64,000 nucleotides of DNA from Cereibacter johrii (GCF_001720585.1 NZ_MABH01000248.1:1-64000); one strand, 5' to 3'; positions 49,159 to 58,293 are shown, counted from the stretch's first letter. Translations and numbers: made by a program. The notes: a model not told the origin generated them from the sequence alone.

Positions 49159-49466
49159 GCCGAACCGGGGCCGGGCCTGCCGCGCCTGTCTGCGGCGGGC
49201 CTGCGCCCCTTGACAGGCAACCCGTGGCGCGGGATGAAACGGGATCCCCGAGGCCCTTCCGGGCCCGGGCCGGGCGGAGAGCCTTCCGAGGCCGCCTCCG
49301 CCCGTGTCAGACATGCCGGATACGACCGGCAGGAAAGCGCATGCGACGATGGCGTCGTCGCGCGGAGGTCCGCCTCCGGTGCTGGCGCGGGCAACCCCGC
49401 ATCCGTCCTGTACGCCGGGACTCCTGAGGGGTCCCGTTCGGCGGGCCCCAGTCGATGAGGTCCGAG
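49159..49466 (+). other. Intergenic region with promoter-like box and structured leader before the creatinase
   Basis: TTGACA (49210-49215) with GATGAA 17 bases on is the only promoter-like pair. The following transcript would form several hairpins: GCCGG/CCGGC around ATACGA (about 49319-49334), GCGACGA/TCGTCGC further on, and CGGGACTCC (49416-49424) with GGGGTCCCG (49428-49436). No coding sequence is supported. I could not match these hairpins to a known riboswitch. Confidence 0.4.
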
Positions 49467-50672
49467 ATGGAACGTCCCGAAAACTACCGCTTCCACAATG
49501 GCGAGAAGGCCGCGCTGCCCTTCCCGCCCGAGGAATACGAGGCCCGGCTCGAGGGCCTGCGCGACCTGATGGAGCTGCATTCGCTCGACGCGGTCGTGCT
49601 GACCTCGATGCACAATGTGGCCTACTATTCCGGCTTCCTCTACCTGTCGTTCGGCCGCCCCTACGCCTGCGTGGTCACCCCCACGGACTGCGTCACGGTC
49701 AGCGCGGGAATCGATGCCGGTCAGCCCTGGCGGCGGAGCGTGGGCGACAACATCACCTACACCGACTGGCAGCGCGACAACTTCTGGCGGACGGTGGCGC
49801 AGGTCACCGGCACGGGCCGGGCCATCGGCTGCGAGGCGGACCATCTGACCATGGTGCAGGCCGAGAAGCTGAACGCCTTCCTTAGGCCCACGCGCGGCAT
49901 GGACATCGCCCCCGGCACGATGGCGCAGCGGATGGTGAAGTCTCCCGCAGAGATCGCGCTCATCCGCCACGGCGCGCAGGTGGCGGATGTGGGCGGCTAT
50001 GCCATCCGCGAGGCGATCCGCGAGGGCGCAACCGAGCTCGAGATCGCCATGGTGGGGCGCGACGCGATGGAGCGCGAAATCGCGGCCCGCTTCCCCGAGG
50101 CCGAATATCGCGACAGCTGGGTCTGGTTTCAGTCGGGCCCGAACACCGACGGCGCGCACAACCCGGTGACGAACCGGGCGCTCCGGCGTGGCGACATCCT
50201 CTCGCTCAACTGCTTTCCGATGATCTCGGGCTATTACACCGCGCTCGAACGCACGCTGTTTCTGGGCGAGGTGGACGAAGCCAGCATGAAGATCTGGGAG
50301 GCGAATGTCGCCGCCCATGAATATGGCATCTCCCTGCTGAAGCCGGGAGCCTCCTGCGCCGAGGTGACGGCGAAGATCAACGCCTTCCTCGAAGAGCGCG
50401 ACCTCCTGCGCTACCGCACCTTCGGCTACGGCCATTCCTTCGGCCTGCTCTCGCATTACTACGGCCGCGAGGCGGGGCTCGAGCTGCGCGAGGATATCGA
50501 GACGGTGCTCGAGCCCGGCATGGTGATCTCGATGGAGCCGATGCTGACGCTCGGCGAAGGCCAGCCCGGCGCGGGCGGCTACCGCGAGCACGACATCCTC
50601 GTCATCACCGAGGAGGGGCCCGAGAACATCACGGGCTATCCCTACGGTCCCGGCTTCAACGTGGTGGGCTGA
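49467..50672 (+). CDS. Creatinase (creatine amidinohydrolase), pita-bread family
   Basis: Creatinase splits creatine into sarcosine and urea. The 401-residue length matches the Pseudomonas enzyme (about 403). Segments I recall from that enzyme are nearly identical: SFGRPYACVV near the N terminus, DGAHNPVTNR, GDILSLNCFPMISGYYTALE, and FGYGHSFGLLSHYYGREAGL. The catalytic His falls at 231 versus 232. Metal-binding residues of the related aminopeptidases are lacking, as expected. ATG 49467 (MERPENYRFHNGEK) is preferred because GAGG lies six bases upstream; an ATG 12 bases earlier has none. No creatininase or sarcosine oxidase gene is nearby, and an M24 hydrolase for another guanidino compound remains possible. 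Confidence 0.88.
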   Translation: MERPENYRFHNGEKAALPFPPEEYEARLEGLRDLMELHSLDAVVLTSMHNVAYYSGFLYLSFGRPYACVVTPTDCVTVSAGIDAGQPWRRSVGDNITYTDWQRDNFWRTVAQVTGTGRAIGCEADHLTMVQAEKLNAFLRPTRGMDIAPGTMAQRMVKSPAEIALIRHGAQVADVGGYAIREAIREGATELEIAMVGRDAMEREIAARFPEAEYRDSWVWFQSGPNTDGAHNPVTNRALRRGDILSLNCFPMISGYYTALERTLFLGEVDEASMKIWEANVAAHEYGISLLKPGASCAEVTAKINAFLEERDLLRYRTFGYGHSFGLLSHYYGREAGLELREDIETVLEPGMVISMEPMLTLGEGQPGAGGYREHDILVITEEGPENITGYPYGPGFNVVG

Positions 50673-50842
50673 GGGGCCTCTCGCCTGGGGCAGGGCGGGC
50701 CGCTCGCGCGCAGGCGGTGCGGCCCGACCGTAAGATCACGTCTCCATCGCCGGCTGCGGCGGGCCAGACCGGGGGCGGGACGGCGCATGGCCAAGCGCCA
50801 CCGGTCCTGCCGCCGCAAGCGGCCTCCGCAGCGGTCCCGGCA

Positions 50843-50882
50843 GCGTCGCAGAACCGTCACCCTTCCGTCATGCGGGCTTCAT
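50843..50882 (+). promoter_or_regulatory. PHO-box-like direct repeats (putative PhoB site)
   Basis: Four 7-base units repeat every 11 bases: GCGTCGC (50843), CCGTCAC (50854), CCGTCAT (50865) and GCTTCAT (50876). The central pair, CCGTCAC-CCTT-CCGTCAT, is close to the PhoB consensus CTGTCAT-N4-CTGTCAT. It lies 44 bases before the start of the phytase-like gene. Confidence 0.55.
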
Positions 50883-50925
50883 CCAAAGCCGCCATCCCTC
50901 GGCCGAACGACAAGAGGGATGCTCC

Positions 50926-53097
50926 ATGTCCATGAAACTCGCCGGGATGACCTCGGCTCTTGCGCTGGCCGCGGCCGCGCCGGTGCTGGCAGAGACCAGC
51001 TTCAACCGCATCGCGACCTTCGCCACGACCGCCAACATGGCCGCGGGCGAGGACATGAGCCGCCCGACCTCGGCCGAGATCGTGTCGGTGTCCGAGGACG
51101 GAATGACGCTGATCTACACCGACAGCCCGCTGGGCGTGGTGGGGCTCATCGACCTCGCCGATCCCGAGGCGCCGAAGCCGCTCGGCACCATCGCCATGGG
51201 CGGAGAGCCCACCACCGCCGTGATCGCGGGCGCGCGCGCCTATGTCGCCGTCAACACCTCCGAGAGCTACACCGCGCCCTCGGGCAAGCTCGTGACCGTG
51301 GATCTCGAGAGCCGCAAGGAGGTGGCCTCCTGCGATCTCGGCGGCCAGCCCGACTCGGTCGCCAAGGCGCCGGACGGCTCGTTCCTCGCCATCGCCATCG
51401 AGAACGAGCGCGACGAGGAGGTGAACGACGGCGCGCTGCCGCAGATGCCCGCGGGCTTCCTCGTCAAGCTGCCGCTGACCGAGGCGGGGGCGGACTGCGC
51501 GGCGCTCGAGCGGATCGATCTGACCGGCCTCGCCGCCATCGCCCCCGAGGATCCCGAGCCGGAGTTCGTCTCGATCAACGCGGCCGGCGACATCGCCGTG
51601 ACGCTGCAGGAGAACAACGAGGTGGTGATCGCCGCCGCCGACGGCACGATCAGCCATTTCCCGGCCGGCACCGTCGATCTCGAAGGGATCGACACGAAGA
51701 AGGACGGCCGCTTCTCCTTCACCGACAGTCAGGAAGCCCGTCTGCGCGAGCCCGACGGGATCAAGTGGATCGGCACCGACCATCTCGCCACCGCCAACGA
51801 GGGCGACTGGAACGGCGGCGCGCGCGGCTGGACGATCTTCTCGCGGGACGGGCAGGTGGTCTGGGAGGCGGGCGCGAGCCTCGAGCGCGCCATCGCCGCC
51901 ATCGGCCATTATCCCGAGCACCGGTCGAAGTCGAAGGGGGTCGAGGTGGAGTCGGTCGAGGTGGCGAGCTTCGGCGGCACGCCTCTGGCCTTCGTCGCCT
52001 CCGAGCGCGCCTCGGTGGTGGCGGTCTATGATCTGACCGATCCGGCGGCGCCGCGTCTCCTCCAGATCCTGCCCTCGGGCGTCTCGCCGGAAGGCGTGGT
52101 GGCCATCCCCGAGCGCGACCTTCTCGTGACCGCGAACGAGGCCGACCTGCGCGAGGACGGCGGCGCGCCGGCCCATGTGATGATCTACCGGCGGGGCGAA
52201 GGCCCTGCGGCCTATCCGACCCTCACCTCCGAGGGCAGCGACTCGCTGATCGGCTGGGGCGCCCTGTCGGCGCTTGCCGCCGACGCCCAGACGCCGGGTC
52301 AGCTCTGGGCCGTCTCGGACAGCGTCTATTCCATGGCACCCACGATCTACCGGATCGACGCGACCGCTACGCCCGCGCGCATTGCGGAAGCGATCCCGGT
52401 CACGCGGATGGGCCAGCCCGCCCAGAAGCTCGACCTCGAGGGGATCGCCTCCGACGGCGAGGGCGGCTTCTGGCTCGCCTCCGAGGGCAACAGCGCCAAG
52501 CTCGTGCCCCACGCGATCTACCATGTCGACGGCAAGGGCCGGATCGACGAGGAGATCCCGCTGCCGGCCGAGCTTCTGGCGGGCGAGACCCGCTTCGGCC
52601 TCGAGGGGATCGCGAAGGTGGGCGATGTGCTCTGGATGGCCGTGCAGCGCGAATGGAAGGACGATCCGAAGGGGCAGGTGAAGCTTCTGGCCTACGACCT
52701 CAAGGAGGAAAGCTGGGGCGGCGTGCGCTACCCGCTCGACGCGCCGGCGGAAGGCGCCTGGATGGGGCTGTCGGAGCTGACCGTCCACGGCGACTGGGCC
52801 TGGCTCATCGAGCGCGACAACCGCGTGGCCGATGCGGATGCCGCGAAGCGTCTGACCCGTGTGGCCCTGTCGGAGCTGAAGCCCGCGCCGCTCGGCTCGG
52901 AGCTGCCGCTGGTGAAGAAGGAGGTCGTCCGCGATCTGGTGCCCGATCTTCAGCGGCTGAACGGCTATGTCCTCGACAAGGTCGAAGGCTTCGCCATCGA
53001 TGCGGCAGGCACCGGCTACATCGTCACCGACAATGACGGGACCGACGATGCCTCGGGCGAGACCCTGTTCTGGAGCGTGGATCAGCTTCCGGAATGA
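50926..53097 (+). CDS. Exported beta-propeller protein with phytase-like esterase domain
   Basis: The product has 723 residues with a signal peptide (AAAAPVLAETS, cleavage near 22). The first half reads as beta-propeller repeats (PLGVVGLIDLADPEAPKPLG, VVAVYDLTDPAAPRLLQI). The second half matches the esterase-like phytase family: LDLEGIASDGEGGFWLASEG, RFGLEGIAKVGDVLWMAVQRE and GFAIDAAGTGYIVTDNDGTDD. It is probably periplasmic or extracellular and may release phosphate from organic phosphates. The PHO-box-like repeats upstream support a phosphate-starvation role. Activity is inferred from fold only. Confidence 0.75.
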   Translation: MSMKLAGMTSALALAAAAPVLAETSFNRIATFATTANMAAGEDMSRPTSAEIVSVSEDGMTLIYTDSPLGVVGLIDLADPEAPKPLGTIAMGGEPTTAVIAGARAYVAVNTSESYTAPSGKLVTVDLESRKEVASCDLGGQPDSVAKAPDGSFLAIAIENERDEEVNDGALPQMPAGFLVKLPLTEAGADCAALERIDLTGLAAIAPEDPEPEFVSINAAGDIAVTLQENNEVVIAAADGTISHFPAGTVDLEGIDTKKDGRFSFTDSQEARLREPDGIKWIGTDHLATANEGDWNGGARGWTIFSRDGQVVWEAGASLERAIAAIGHYPEHRSKSKGVEVESVEVASFGGTPLAFVASERASVVAVYDLTDPAAPRLLQILPSGVSPEGVVAIPERDLLVTANEADLREDGGAPAHVMIYRRGEGPAAYPTLTSEGSDSLIGWGALSALAADAQTPGQLWAVSDSVYSMAPTIYRIDATATPARIAEAIPVTRMGQPAQKLDLEGIASDGEGGFWLASEGNSAKLVPHAIYHVDGKGRIDEEIPLPAELLAGETRFGLEGIAKVGDVLWMAVQREWKDDPKGQVKLLAYDLKEESWGGVRYPLDAPAEGAWMGLSELTVHGDWAWLIERDNRVADADAAKRLTRVALSELKPAPLGSELPLVKKEVVRDLVPDLQRLNGYVLDKVEGFAIDAAGTGYIVTDNDGTDDASGETLFWSVDQLPE

Positions 53098-53521
53098 ACC
53101 TGCCGGCCCCCGGTCCGCCGGGGGCCACCCTCGGGACGCGCGGGAGACGCCCGCATGTCCCGCCCCGTCCGGGGCGCGGGCGGCGTGCCCCCGGCCTCGG
53201 CCCGCGCCTCGCGGCAGCGGTGCTTCGGTCCGCGAGCGGCGGGCTGCCCCGGCACCGTCTTCCCCGGTCGAGCCGCTCCTCGTGCATCCTCAAGTTGAGT
53301 CGGGCAGGCGGGGCGCCCGACCGTCAGGAGGGGCTGTCTCCGGGGAAGAAGGCCGCGCTTCCGTCCCGAAGCGCGCCCCTTTTCCCGCGCGAGGGCCGGA
53401 ATCGGGTCGGAAGTGGACCCGACGTGCCACGTTTGCGGCCTTCCTGCGCCGGGGGACTTGACGGGATCGTGCGCGCCATGTCCGATCAATCGGATTTCCC
53501 GCCCCTCCAGATGGATTGATC
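53098..53521 (+). other. Non-coding gap with two or three hairpins
   Basis: A 9-bp stem GGCCCCCGG/CCGGGGGCC (53105-53113 with 53118-53126) follows the phytase-like gene but has no T-run. GTCGGGC/GCCCGAC is at 53299-53305 with 53315-53321. CGCGCTTC/GAAGCGCG (53354-53361 with 53368-53375) is followed by CCCCTTTT and looks like a real terminator. A promoter-like TTGACG (53458-53463) precedes the next gene. Reading frames here have no family features. Confidence 0.5.
53354..53383 (+). terminator. Probable intrinsic terminator before the L,D-transpeptidase gene
   Basis: An 8-bp stem CGCGCTTC (53354-53361) / GAAGCGCG (53368-53375) with loop CGTCCC is followed by CCCCTTTT. Its location, 257 bases after the phytase-like gene, suggests that an undetected transcript may end here. 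Confidence 0.45.
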
Positions 53522-54280
53522 GTGACCAGCCGCATTCTCTCATACGCGCTGATGGCGCTGCTGCCGTTCCTCGCCGCCTGCGCGCAGGCGCCGGCCCCCG
53601 AGACGCCGAAGGAGCATCCGCTCTATCCGGGCATCCAGGATGGCGAGTTCTTCATCGAGCCGGTGCCCATGCGGTATCTGACGCCCGACACGGTGCGGCA
53701 GGAGGTGGCCTACAACGGCCCCGAGGAGCCCGGCACCATCGTCGTCGATACGTTCGCGCGGCGGCTCTATTATGTGACGGAAGAGGGCCGGGCCATGCGC
53801 TACGCCATCGCCGTCGGCCGGGCGGGTCTCGCCTTCCGCGGCAATGCCAAGGTGCAGCGCAAGCGCGAGTGGCCCTCGTGGCAACCCACGGCCAACATGA
53901 TCCGCACCCAGCCCGAGATGTATGCGCCCTATGCGGCGGGCCTGCCCGGCGGGCTCGAGAACCCGCTCGGCGCGCGGGCGCTCTATCTCTACCGTGGCGG
54001 GCGGGACACGATGTTCCGCATTCATGGCACCGTGCAGAATGCCTCCATCGGGCACGCAACCTCGGCGGGCTGCATCCGGCTGTTCAACCAGGATGCGATC
54101 GACCTCTACGGTCGCGTGAACCTCGGCACGCCGGTCAAGGTCCGCACCGAGGCCGAGTCGCTCGCGCTCGAGGGGCAGTTCCACGACGACCGCTACGGCC
54201 GCATCGCGCCGGGCCCGGCCGAGCCGCTGACCGAGGAGGAGCGCGTGCTTCTGTCGGGCGTGCCGACCCAGACGCGCTGA
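53522..54280 (+). CDS. L,D-transpeptidase (YkuD domain), lipoprotein-like
   Basis: L,D-transpeptidases make 3-3 peptidoglycan cross-links or attach lipoproteins. The product has 252 residues from GTG 53522. The N terminus VTSRILSYALMALLPFLAAC carries a lipobox ending LAAC (Cys20 by this start), so the enzyme is probably membrane-anchored. The YkuD signature is complete: His168 (HGTVQNASIGH) and the catalytic Cys184 in TSAGCIRLFNQDAIDL. Residues WPSWQPTANMI in the middle are typical of the ErfK/YbiS group. A TTG at 53516 in the same frame is less likely. Confidence 0.9.
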   Translation: MTSRILSYALMALLPFLAACAQAPAPETPKEHPLYPGIQDGEFFIEPVPMRYLTPDTVRQEVAYNGPEEPGTIVVDTFARRLYYVTEEGRAMRYAIAVGRAGLAFRGNAKVQRKREWPSWQPTANMIRTQPEMYAPYAAGLPGGLENPLGARALYLYRGGRDTMFRIHGTVQNASIGHATSAGCIRLFNQDAIDLYGRVNLGTPVKVRTEAESLALEGQFHDDRYGRIAPGPAEPLTEEERVLLSGVPTQTR

Positions 54281-54292
54281 GGCGCCGTTGCC

Positions 54293-54318
54293 GCGCGCGC
54301 CGGGCCGCCGGCGCGCGC
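54293..54318. terminator. Bidirectional hairpin between convergent genes
   Basis: A perfect 11-bp inverted repeat GCGCGCGCCGG (54293-54303) / CCGGCGCGCGC (54308-54318) with loop GCCG lies between the transpeptidase and cupin stop codons. T-runs are absent on both sides, so it may act as a roadblock or with Rho. Confidence 0.5.
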
Positions 54319-54321
54319 AGG

Positions 54322-54663
54322 TCAGAGACGGATGACGTAATCCTTGACCGTCGTCTCGATCACCTCCCAGGTGCCCTCGAAGCCGGGGCGGATGATCCAG
54401 CTGTCGCCCGCCCGCAGCGTCACCGCCTCGCCCGCGGCCGAAGTCAGGATCGAGTGGCCCTCGAGGATGCGGATATATTCCCACTCCTCGTAGCGCACGC
54501 GCCATTTGCCCGGCGTCGATTGCCAGATGCCGCAGAAGAGGCCGTCGCGCTCCTCGAGGTTCCAGCTCGTGTGGACCGGATCGCCTGCGATCAGCCGGTC
54601 GGGGGAAGGGCGCTCGATCTCGGGGGCGACGGCCTCGCGGCTCAGGCGGATCAGGTGGTTCAT
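54322..54663 (-). CDS. Small cupin-domain protein
   Basis: This 113-residue single-domain beta-barrel starts at 54663, where GAGGAG lies six bases upstream on the minus strand; the longer open frame beyond has no such site. The cupin motifs are seen as [20 protein letters not shown] and [19 protein letters not shown]. It resembles the DUF861/cupin_3 group. It lacks the usual His-rich metal site, so a binding rather than catalytic role is possible. It is convergent with the transpeptidase and divergent from panB. Function unknown. Confidence 0.75.
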   Translation of the reverse strand: MNHLIRLSREAVAPEIERPSPDRLIAGDPVHTSWNLEERDGLFCGIWQSTPGKWRVRYEEWEYIRILEGHSILTSAAGEAVTLRAGDSWIIRPGFEGTWEVIETTVKDYVIRL

Positions 54664-54827
54664 GTCTCTCTCCTCGGGGGCAGGGGGCCAGCATCGGGCC
54701 CGCCGCGGCACAGTCAAGAGAAAGCAGCCGGGCAAGAAGCCACGTCCGCACGGACACTTGCCTTCTGGTCCTTCGGGCCGTTGGCCTTTATACCCGGTCC
54801 CGACGGTTCCTCTGGGGGAGAGCAGCT

Positions 54828-55661
54828 ATGAGCGTGAACAGTCCCGTCCGCCCGGTCATGGCGGCCGACATCCTGGCGCGGAAGGGGGGCGAACCCATCG
54901 TCTGCCTGACCGCCTATACCACGCCCATGGCGCGGCTGGTGGATGCCCATTGCGACCTCACGCTGGTGGGCGACAGCCTCGGCATGGTGGTTCATGGCCT
55001 GCCCACCACGGTCGGCGTGACCATGGAGATGATGATCCTGCACGGGCAGGCTGTAGCGCGGGGCACCTCGCGCTCGATGCTGGTGGTCGACATGCCCTTC
55101 GGCAGCTACGAGGAGAGCCCCGCGCAGGCCTTCGCCAATGCGCGCCGCCTGATGGCCGAGACGGGCTGCGCCGCGGTGAAGCTCGAGGGCGGCCAGCACA
55201 TGGCCGAGACGATCCGCTTCCTCGTCGCGCGCGGCGTGCCGGTCATGGCCCATATCGGGCTCACGCCGCAGGCGGTGAATGCGCTCGGCGGCTACAAGGT
55301 GCAGGGCCGCGGCGCCGATGCCGAGCGGGTGATGGAGGATGCCATCGCCGTGGCCGAGGCCGGGGCTTTCTCGGTCGTGCTCGAGAAGGTGCCGGACGGG
55401 CTGTCGCAGCGCATCACCCAGCGCATCGCGATCCCCACCATCGGCATCGGGGCCTCGGCCCATTGCGACGGGCAGGTGCTGGTGCTCGACGACATGCTGG
55501 GGCTCTTCGCCGACTTCCGCCCGAAGTTCGTCAAACGGTATGGCGAGCTCGGCGCGGCCGCCGACGAGGCCATTGCCGCCTATGCGTCCGAGGTCCGGGC
55601 CCGGCGCTTTCCCGCGCCGGAACATGTCTTCGCCGACGAGCTGAAGGGAAAGGCACAGTGA
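54828..55661 (+). CDS. panB: 3-methyl-2-oxobutanoate hydroxymethyltransferase
   Basis: PanB makes ketopantoate from alpha-ketoisovalerate and methylene-tetrahydrofolate, the first step of pantothenate and CoA synthesis. It has 277 residues. ITAY-type N terminus ([20 protein letters not shown]), [21 protein letters not shown] in parts and the metal/substrate region [10 protein letters not shown] are typical, as is [15 protein letters not shown]-17-TATACC (54766-54794) is a weak promoter candidate. Its stop overlaps panC by one base (TGATG). Confidence 0.95.
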   Translation: MSVNSPVRPVMAADILARKGGEPIVCLTAYTTPMARLVDAHCDLTLVGDSLGMVVHGLPTTVGVTMEMMILHGQAVARGTSRSMLVVDMPFGSYEESPAQAFANARRLMAETGCAAVKLEGGQHMAETIRFLVARGVPVMAHIGLTPQAVNALGGYKVQGRGADAERVMEDAIAVAEAGAFSVVLEKVPDGLSQRITQRIAIPTIGIGASAHCDGQVLVLDDMLGLFADFRPKFVKRYGELGAAADEAIAAYASEVRARRFPAPEHVFADELKGKAQ

Positions 55662-56500
55662 TGCCTCCGATCCTGCGGACGGTGGCCGAGCTCCGCGCCC
55701 GGGTCTCGGACTGGAAGGCCGCGGGCGAGACGGTGGGGGTCGTGCCCACCATGGGCGCGCTGCACGAAGGCCACCTGAGCCTCGCGCGCCGCGCCCGGGC
55801 CACCTGCGACCGGGTGATCGTCACGATCTTCGTGAATCCGAGGCAGTTCAACAATCCCGCGGATCTCGAGAAATATCCCCGGACCGAGGCGCAGGACGCG
55901 GCGCTTCTGGCCTCCGTGGGGGTCGATGCGGTCTTCGCGCCCGGCCCGGAGGAGGTCTATCCCCGGGGCTTCGCCACCAATGTCTCGGTCTCGGGCGTGA
56001 GCGAGCCGCTCGAAGGCGCGCACCGGCCGGGCCATTTCGACGGGGTGGCGACGGTGGTCGCCAAGCTCTTCGGCATGACGCGGGCGGATCGCGCCTTCTT
56101 CGGCGAGAAGGACTGGCAGCAGCTGATGGTGGTGCAGCGGCTGGTGGCCGATCTGAACATCCCCGTCACGATCGAGGGCTGCGCCACCGTGCGCGAGGCC
56201 GACGGGCTGGCGCTCTCCTCCCGAAACCGGCGCCTGTCGGCGGAGGGGCGTGCCCGGGCACCGGCGCTGGTGCGCGCGATGCAGGCCGCCACCGAGGCGA
56301 TGCGCGGGGGGCAGGCCGTTCCCGAGGCCCTTGCCGAGGCCCGCGCGGCGGTGCTGGCCGCGGGCTTCGAGACGGTCGATTATCTCGAGCTTCGCACGGC
56401 CGATCTTCTCCTGCCGATGGAGCGGCTCGAGGGCCGGGGCCGGCTCCTTGCCGCGGCGACCCTCGATGGCGTGCGGCTGATCGACAACATTCCCGTCTGA
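55661..56500 (+). CDS. panC: Pantothenate synthetase (pantoate-beta-alanine ligase)
   Basis: PanC joins pantoate and beta-alanine using ATP. It has 279 residues from ATG 55661. The HIGH-like segment [19 protein letters not shown] and the signature [18 protein letters not shown] are at the N terminus; [17 protein letters not shown] and [11 protein letters not shown] follow. It is translated with panB; panD, which would supply beta-alanine, is not in the window. Confidence 0.96.
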   Translation: MPPILRTVAELRARVSDWKAAGETVGVVPTMGALHEGHLSLARRARATCDRVIVTIFVNPRQFNNPADLEKYPRTEAQDAALLASVGVDAVFAPGPEEVYPRGFATNVSVSGVSEPLEGAHRPGHFDGVATVVAKLFGMTRADRAFFGEKDWQQLMVVQRLVADLNIPVTIEGCATVREADGLALSSRNRRLSAEGRARAPALVRAMQAATEAMRGGQAVPEALAEARAAVLAAGFETVDYLELRTADLLLPMERLEGRGRLLAAATLDGVRLIDNIPV

Positions 56501-56621
56501 GACCGTCGGAGACCTGCCGGGCGGTGGCGCCTCGATGAGTTCCGCCTCCGGGCGGCCTCCGCGATGGCGGCCGCTTCCACGGCGCCTTCTCCGGCTGCCG
56601 GGCTCACCGCCGCCCCGCCCG

Positions 56622-57893
56622 TCACCGGGGGGCGAGCAGATCCGCCAGCACCAGCGCCATGACCTTCGCGCTGTCGAGCATGTCCGCGATGCCCACCCAT
56701 TCGTCCGGCTGGTGCGCGAGATGCAGCAGCCCGGGCCCATAGGCGATGCAGTTCTTCAGCTTGCCGATCCGGTCGATGTGCTTCTGGTCGTAGGTGCCGG
56801 GCGAGACCACATATTCCGCCTGCCGCGCCAGAACGCGCTCGATGGCGGCGGCGGTCGAGCGTACCACCGGCGCTTCGCGGTCGGTGAGGGTGGGGCGCAC
56901 CTCGAACAGGTCGCGGATCTCGAAGGCGAAGCCCGGACGCGCCTCGGCCAGCCGTTGGGCCAGGGCGCGCAACTCGGCCTTCACCTCGTCCAGATCCTCC
57001 TCGATCAGGAAGCGGCGGTCGATCACGATGCGGCAGCGGTCGGCCACGCAGGGCGCGGGCAGGCCGGTGTAGCCCGGCTCGGGCTCGGGTTCGCCGCCGT
57101 GGATCGAGTTGATGTTGAGTGTGGATTGCCGCGCCCCCTCGGGCGTCACCGGCATGGCGGTGGTGCGACGGGCCAGCAGCGGATAGAGCCGCTCCTCGAT
57201 CTCGGCCAGAAGCGCGCCCATGTGCCGGATCGCGCTGTCGCCCAGGAAGGGCATCGAGCCATGGGCGATGCGCCCCTGCGTCTCGACCTCGGCCCACCAG
57301 ACGCCGCGATGGCCGAGACAGATCCGGTCCTTGTGCAAGGGCTCGGGGATCAGCACATGCTGGACATGCGCGAAACGACCCTGCCCGGCCAGATAGGCCA
57401 CCCCGCCGAAGCCGCCCGACTCCTCGTCGGCGGTGGCCGAGATCTCGATGCTGCCGGCGAAATCCGGGCAGACGGCGAGGAAGGCCTCGGCCGCGATCAC
57501 CGAGGCCGCGAGGCCGCCCTTCATGTCGCAGGCACCGCGACCGTAGAGCCGGTCGCCCTCGACCTCGGCCCCGAACGGGTCGCGCGTCCAGCCATGGCCC
57601 ACTTCGACCACGTCGTGATGCGAGTTGAAATGCACGCAGTCGCCGTCCCGCGCGCCCTTCCGCCGCGCGATCAGGTTCCAGCGCGGGTAGGCCTCGCAAT
57701 CGCCGGGCGCACCATGGGCCCGCACCAGCTCGACCTCGAAGCGCGGCGCGAGGCGGGCCGCGAGCATGTCGCAGAGGGCGCGGTAGTTCCGCCCTGGCGG
57801 GTTCAGCGTGGGAATGCGCACGAGATCCTGCGTCAGCGCCACCAGATCGGCGCGGCGGGCCTCGACTTCGGCGATCAGGCGGCGGTCATCCAT
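56622..57893 (-). CDS. M20-family deacylase (ArgE/DapE type)
   Basis: This is a zinc-dependent amidohydrolase of the acetylornithine deacetylase/succinyl-diaminopimelate desuccinylase group. It has 423 residues from ATG 57893 (MDDRRLIAEVEARRADL); the open frame extends further upstream only as antisense of the next gene. The zinc and base residues are His92 and Asp94 (HHD), Asp123 (GACDMKGG), Glu157-Glu158 (DEESGG) and His near the C terminus (LLHLAHQPDEWV). The substrate is uncertain: several ArgE/DapE paralogues hydrolyse other N-acyl amino acids. It is divergent from the 89-residue membrane protein gene. Confidence 0.83.
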   Translation of the reverse strand: MDDRRLIAEVEARRADLVALTQDLVRIPTLNPPGRNYRALCDMLAARLAPRFEVELVRAHGAPGDCEAYPRWNLIARRKGARDGDCVHFNSHHDVVEVGHGWTRDPFGAEVEGDRLYGRGACDMKGGLAASVIAAEAFLAVCPDFAGSIEISATADEESGGFGGVAYLAGQGRFAHVQHVLIPEPLHKDRICLGHRGVWWAEVETQGRIAHGSMPFLGDSAIRHMGALLAEIEERLYPLLARRTTAMPVTPEGARQSTLNINSIHGGEPEPEPGYTGLPAPCVADRCRIVIDRRFLIEEDLDEVKAELRALAQRLAEARPGFAFEIRDLFEVRPTLTDREAPVVRSTAAAIERVLARQAEYVVSPGTYDQKHIDRIGKLKNCIAYGPGLLHLAHQPDEWVGIADMLDSAKVMALVLADLLAPR

Positions 57894-58023
57894 CCCGCCA
57901 GACTGCCCCGACCGGGCCCCGAGGGCAACAGCGCGGCCATGTGCCCGATACCGCGACTTTGCGTCCTGCGCTAGAACGGCGCAACGGTCCCCCGGGACCG
58001 CCATCGGAAGGGAGACCGCAAGA

Positions 58024-58293
58024 ATGATCCTCGGATTTCTGAAACTTGCACTCGTGGGCTTCGTGCTGCTCACGATCCTCTATGTGCTCATCCGGATCTA
58101 CGCCCGGTCCCTCCGCCGCGAGGCGCTGGAGAACGAATATGACGAAGGCCATGGCGACGGCCCGCGCGACGCCTATATCGAAGCGGGCATGAGGGATTAC
58201 GAGCACAGCCTGCGCAAGAAGCTCATCCTGCTCGTGTATATCGTGCCGGCCATCGTCTTTGCGGCCGTGTTCTGGACCTTGAATAACCCGTGA
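58024..58293 (+). CDS. Small two-helix membrane protein of unknown function
   Basis: The product has 89 residues. Helix 1 is about residues 4-25 (GFLKLALVGFVLLTILYVLIRI) and helix 2 about 67-85 (LILLVYIVPAIVFAAVFW). The loop between them is acidic and cytoplasmic-looking (ENEYDEGHGDGP). It starts at ATG 58024 and ends seven bases before the DUF1523 gene, so the two are cotranscribed. I do not recognise the family. Confidence 0.75.
   Translation: MILGFLKLALVGFVLLTILYVLIRIYARSLRREALENEYDEGHGDGPRDAYIEAGMRDYEHSLRKKLILLVYIVPAIVFAAVFWTLNNP

Noticed and set aside
49300-49440. Guanidine riboswitch in the creatinase leader
   Set aside because: One hairpin contains ACGA in its loop, as in the guanidine-II class, but a second hairpin with an ACGR loop is not present and the guanidine-I core motif was not found. 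A covariance search would be decisive.
53094-53519. A 141-codon plus-strand open frame between the phytase-like and L,D-transpeptidase genes
   Set aside because: Its composition is Arg/Pro/Gly-rich and random-like, it contains several hairpins, and no start signal precedes it.
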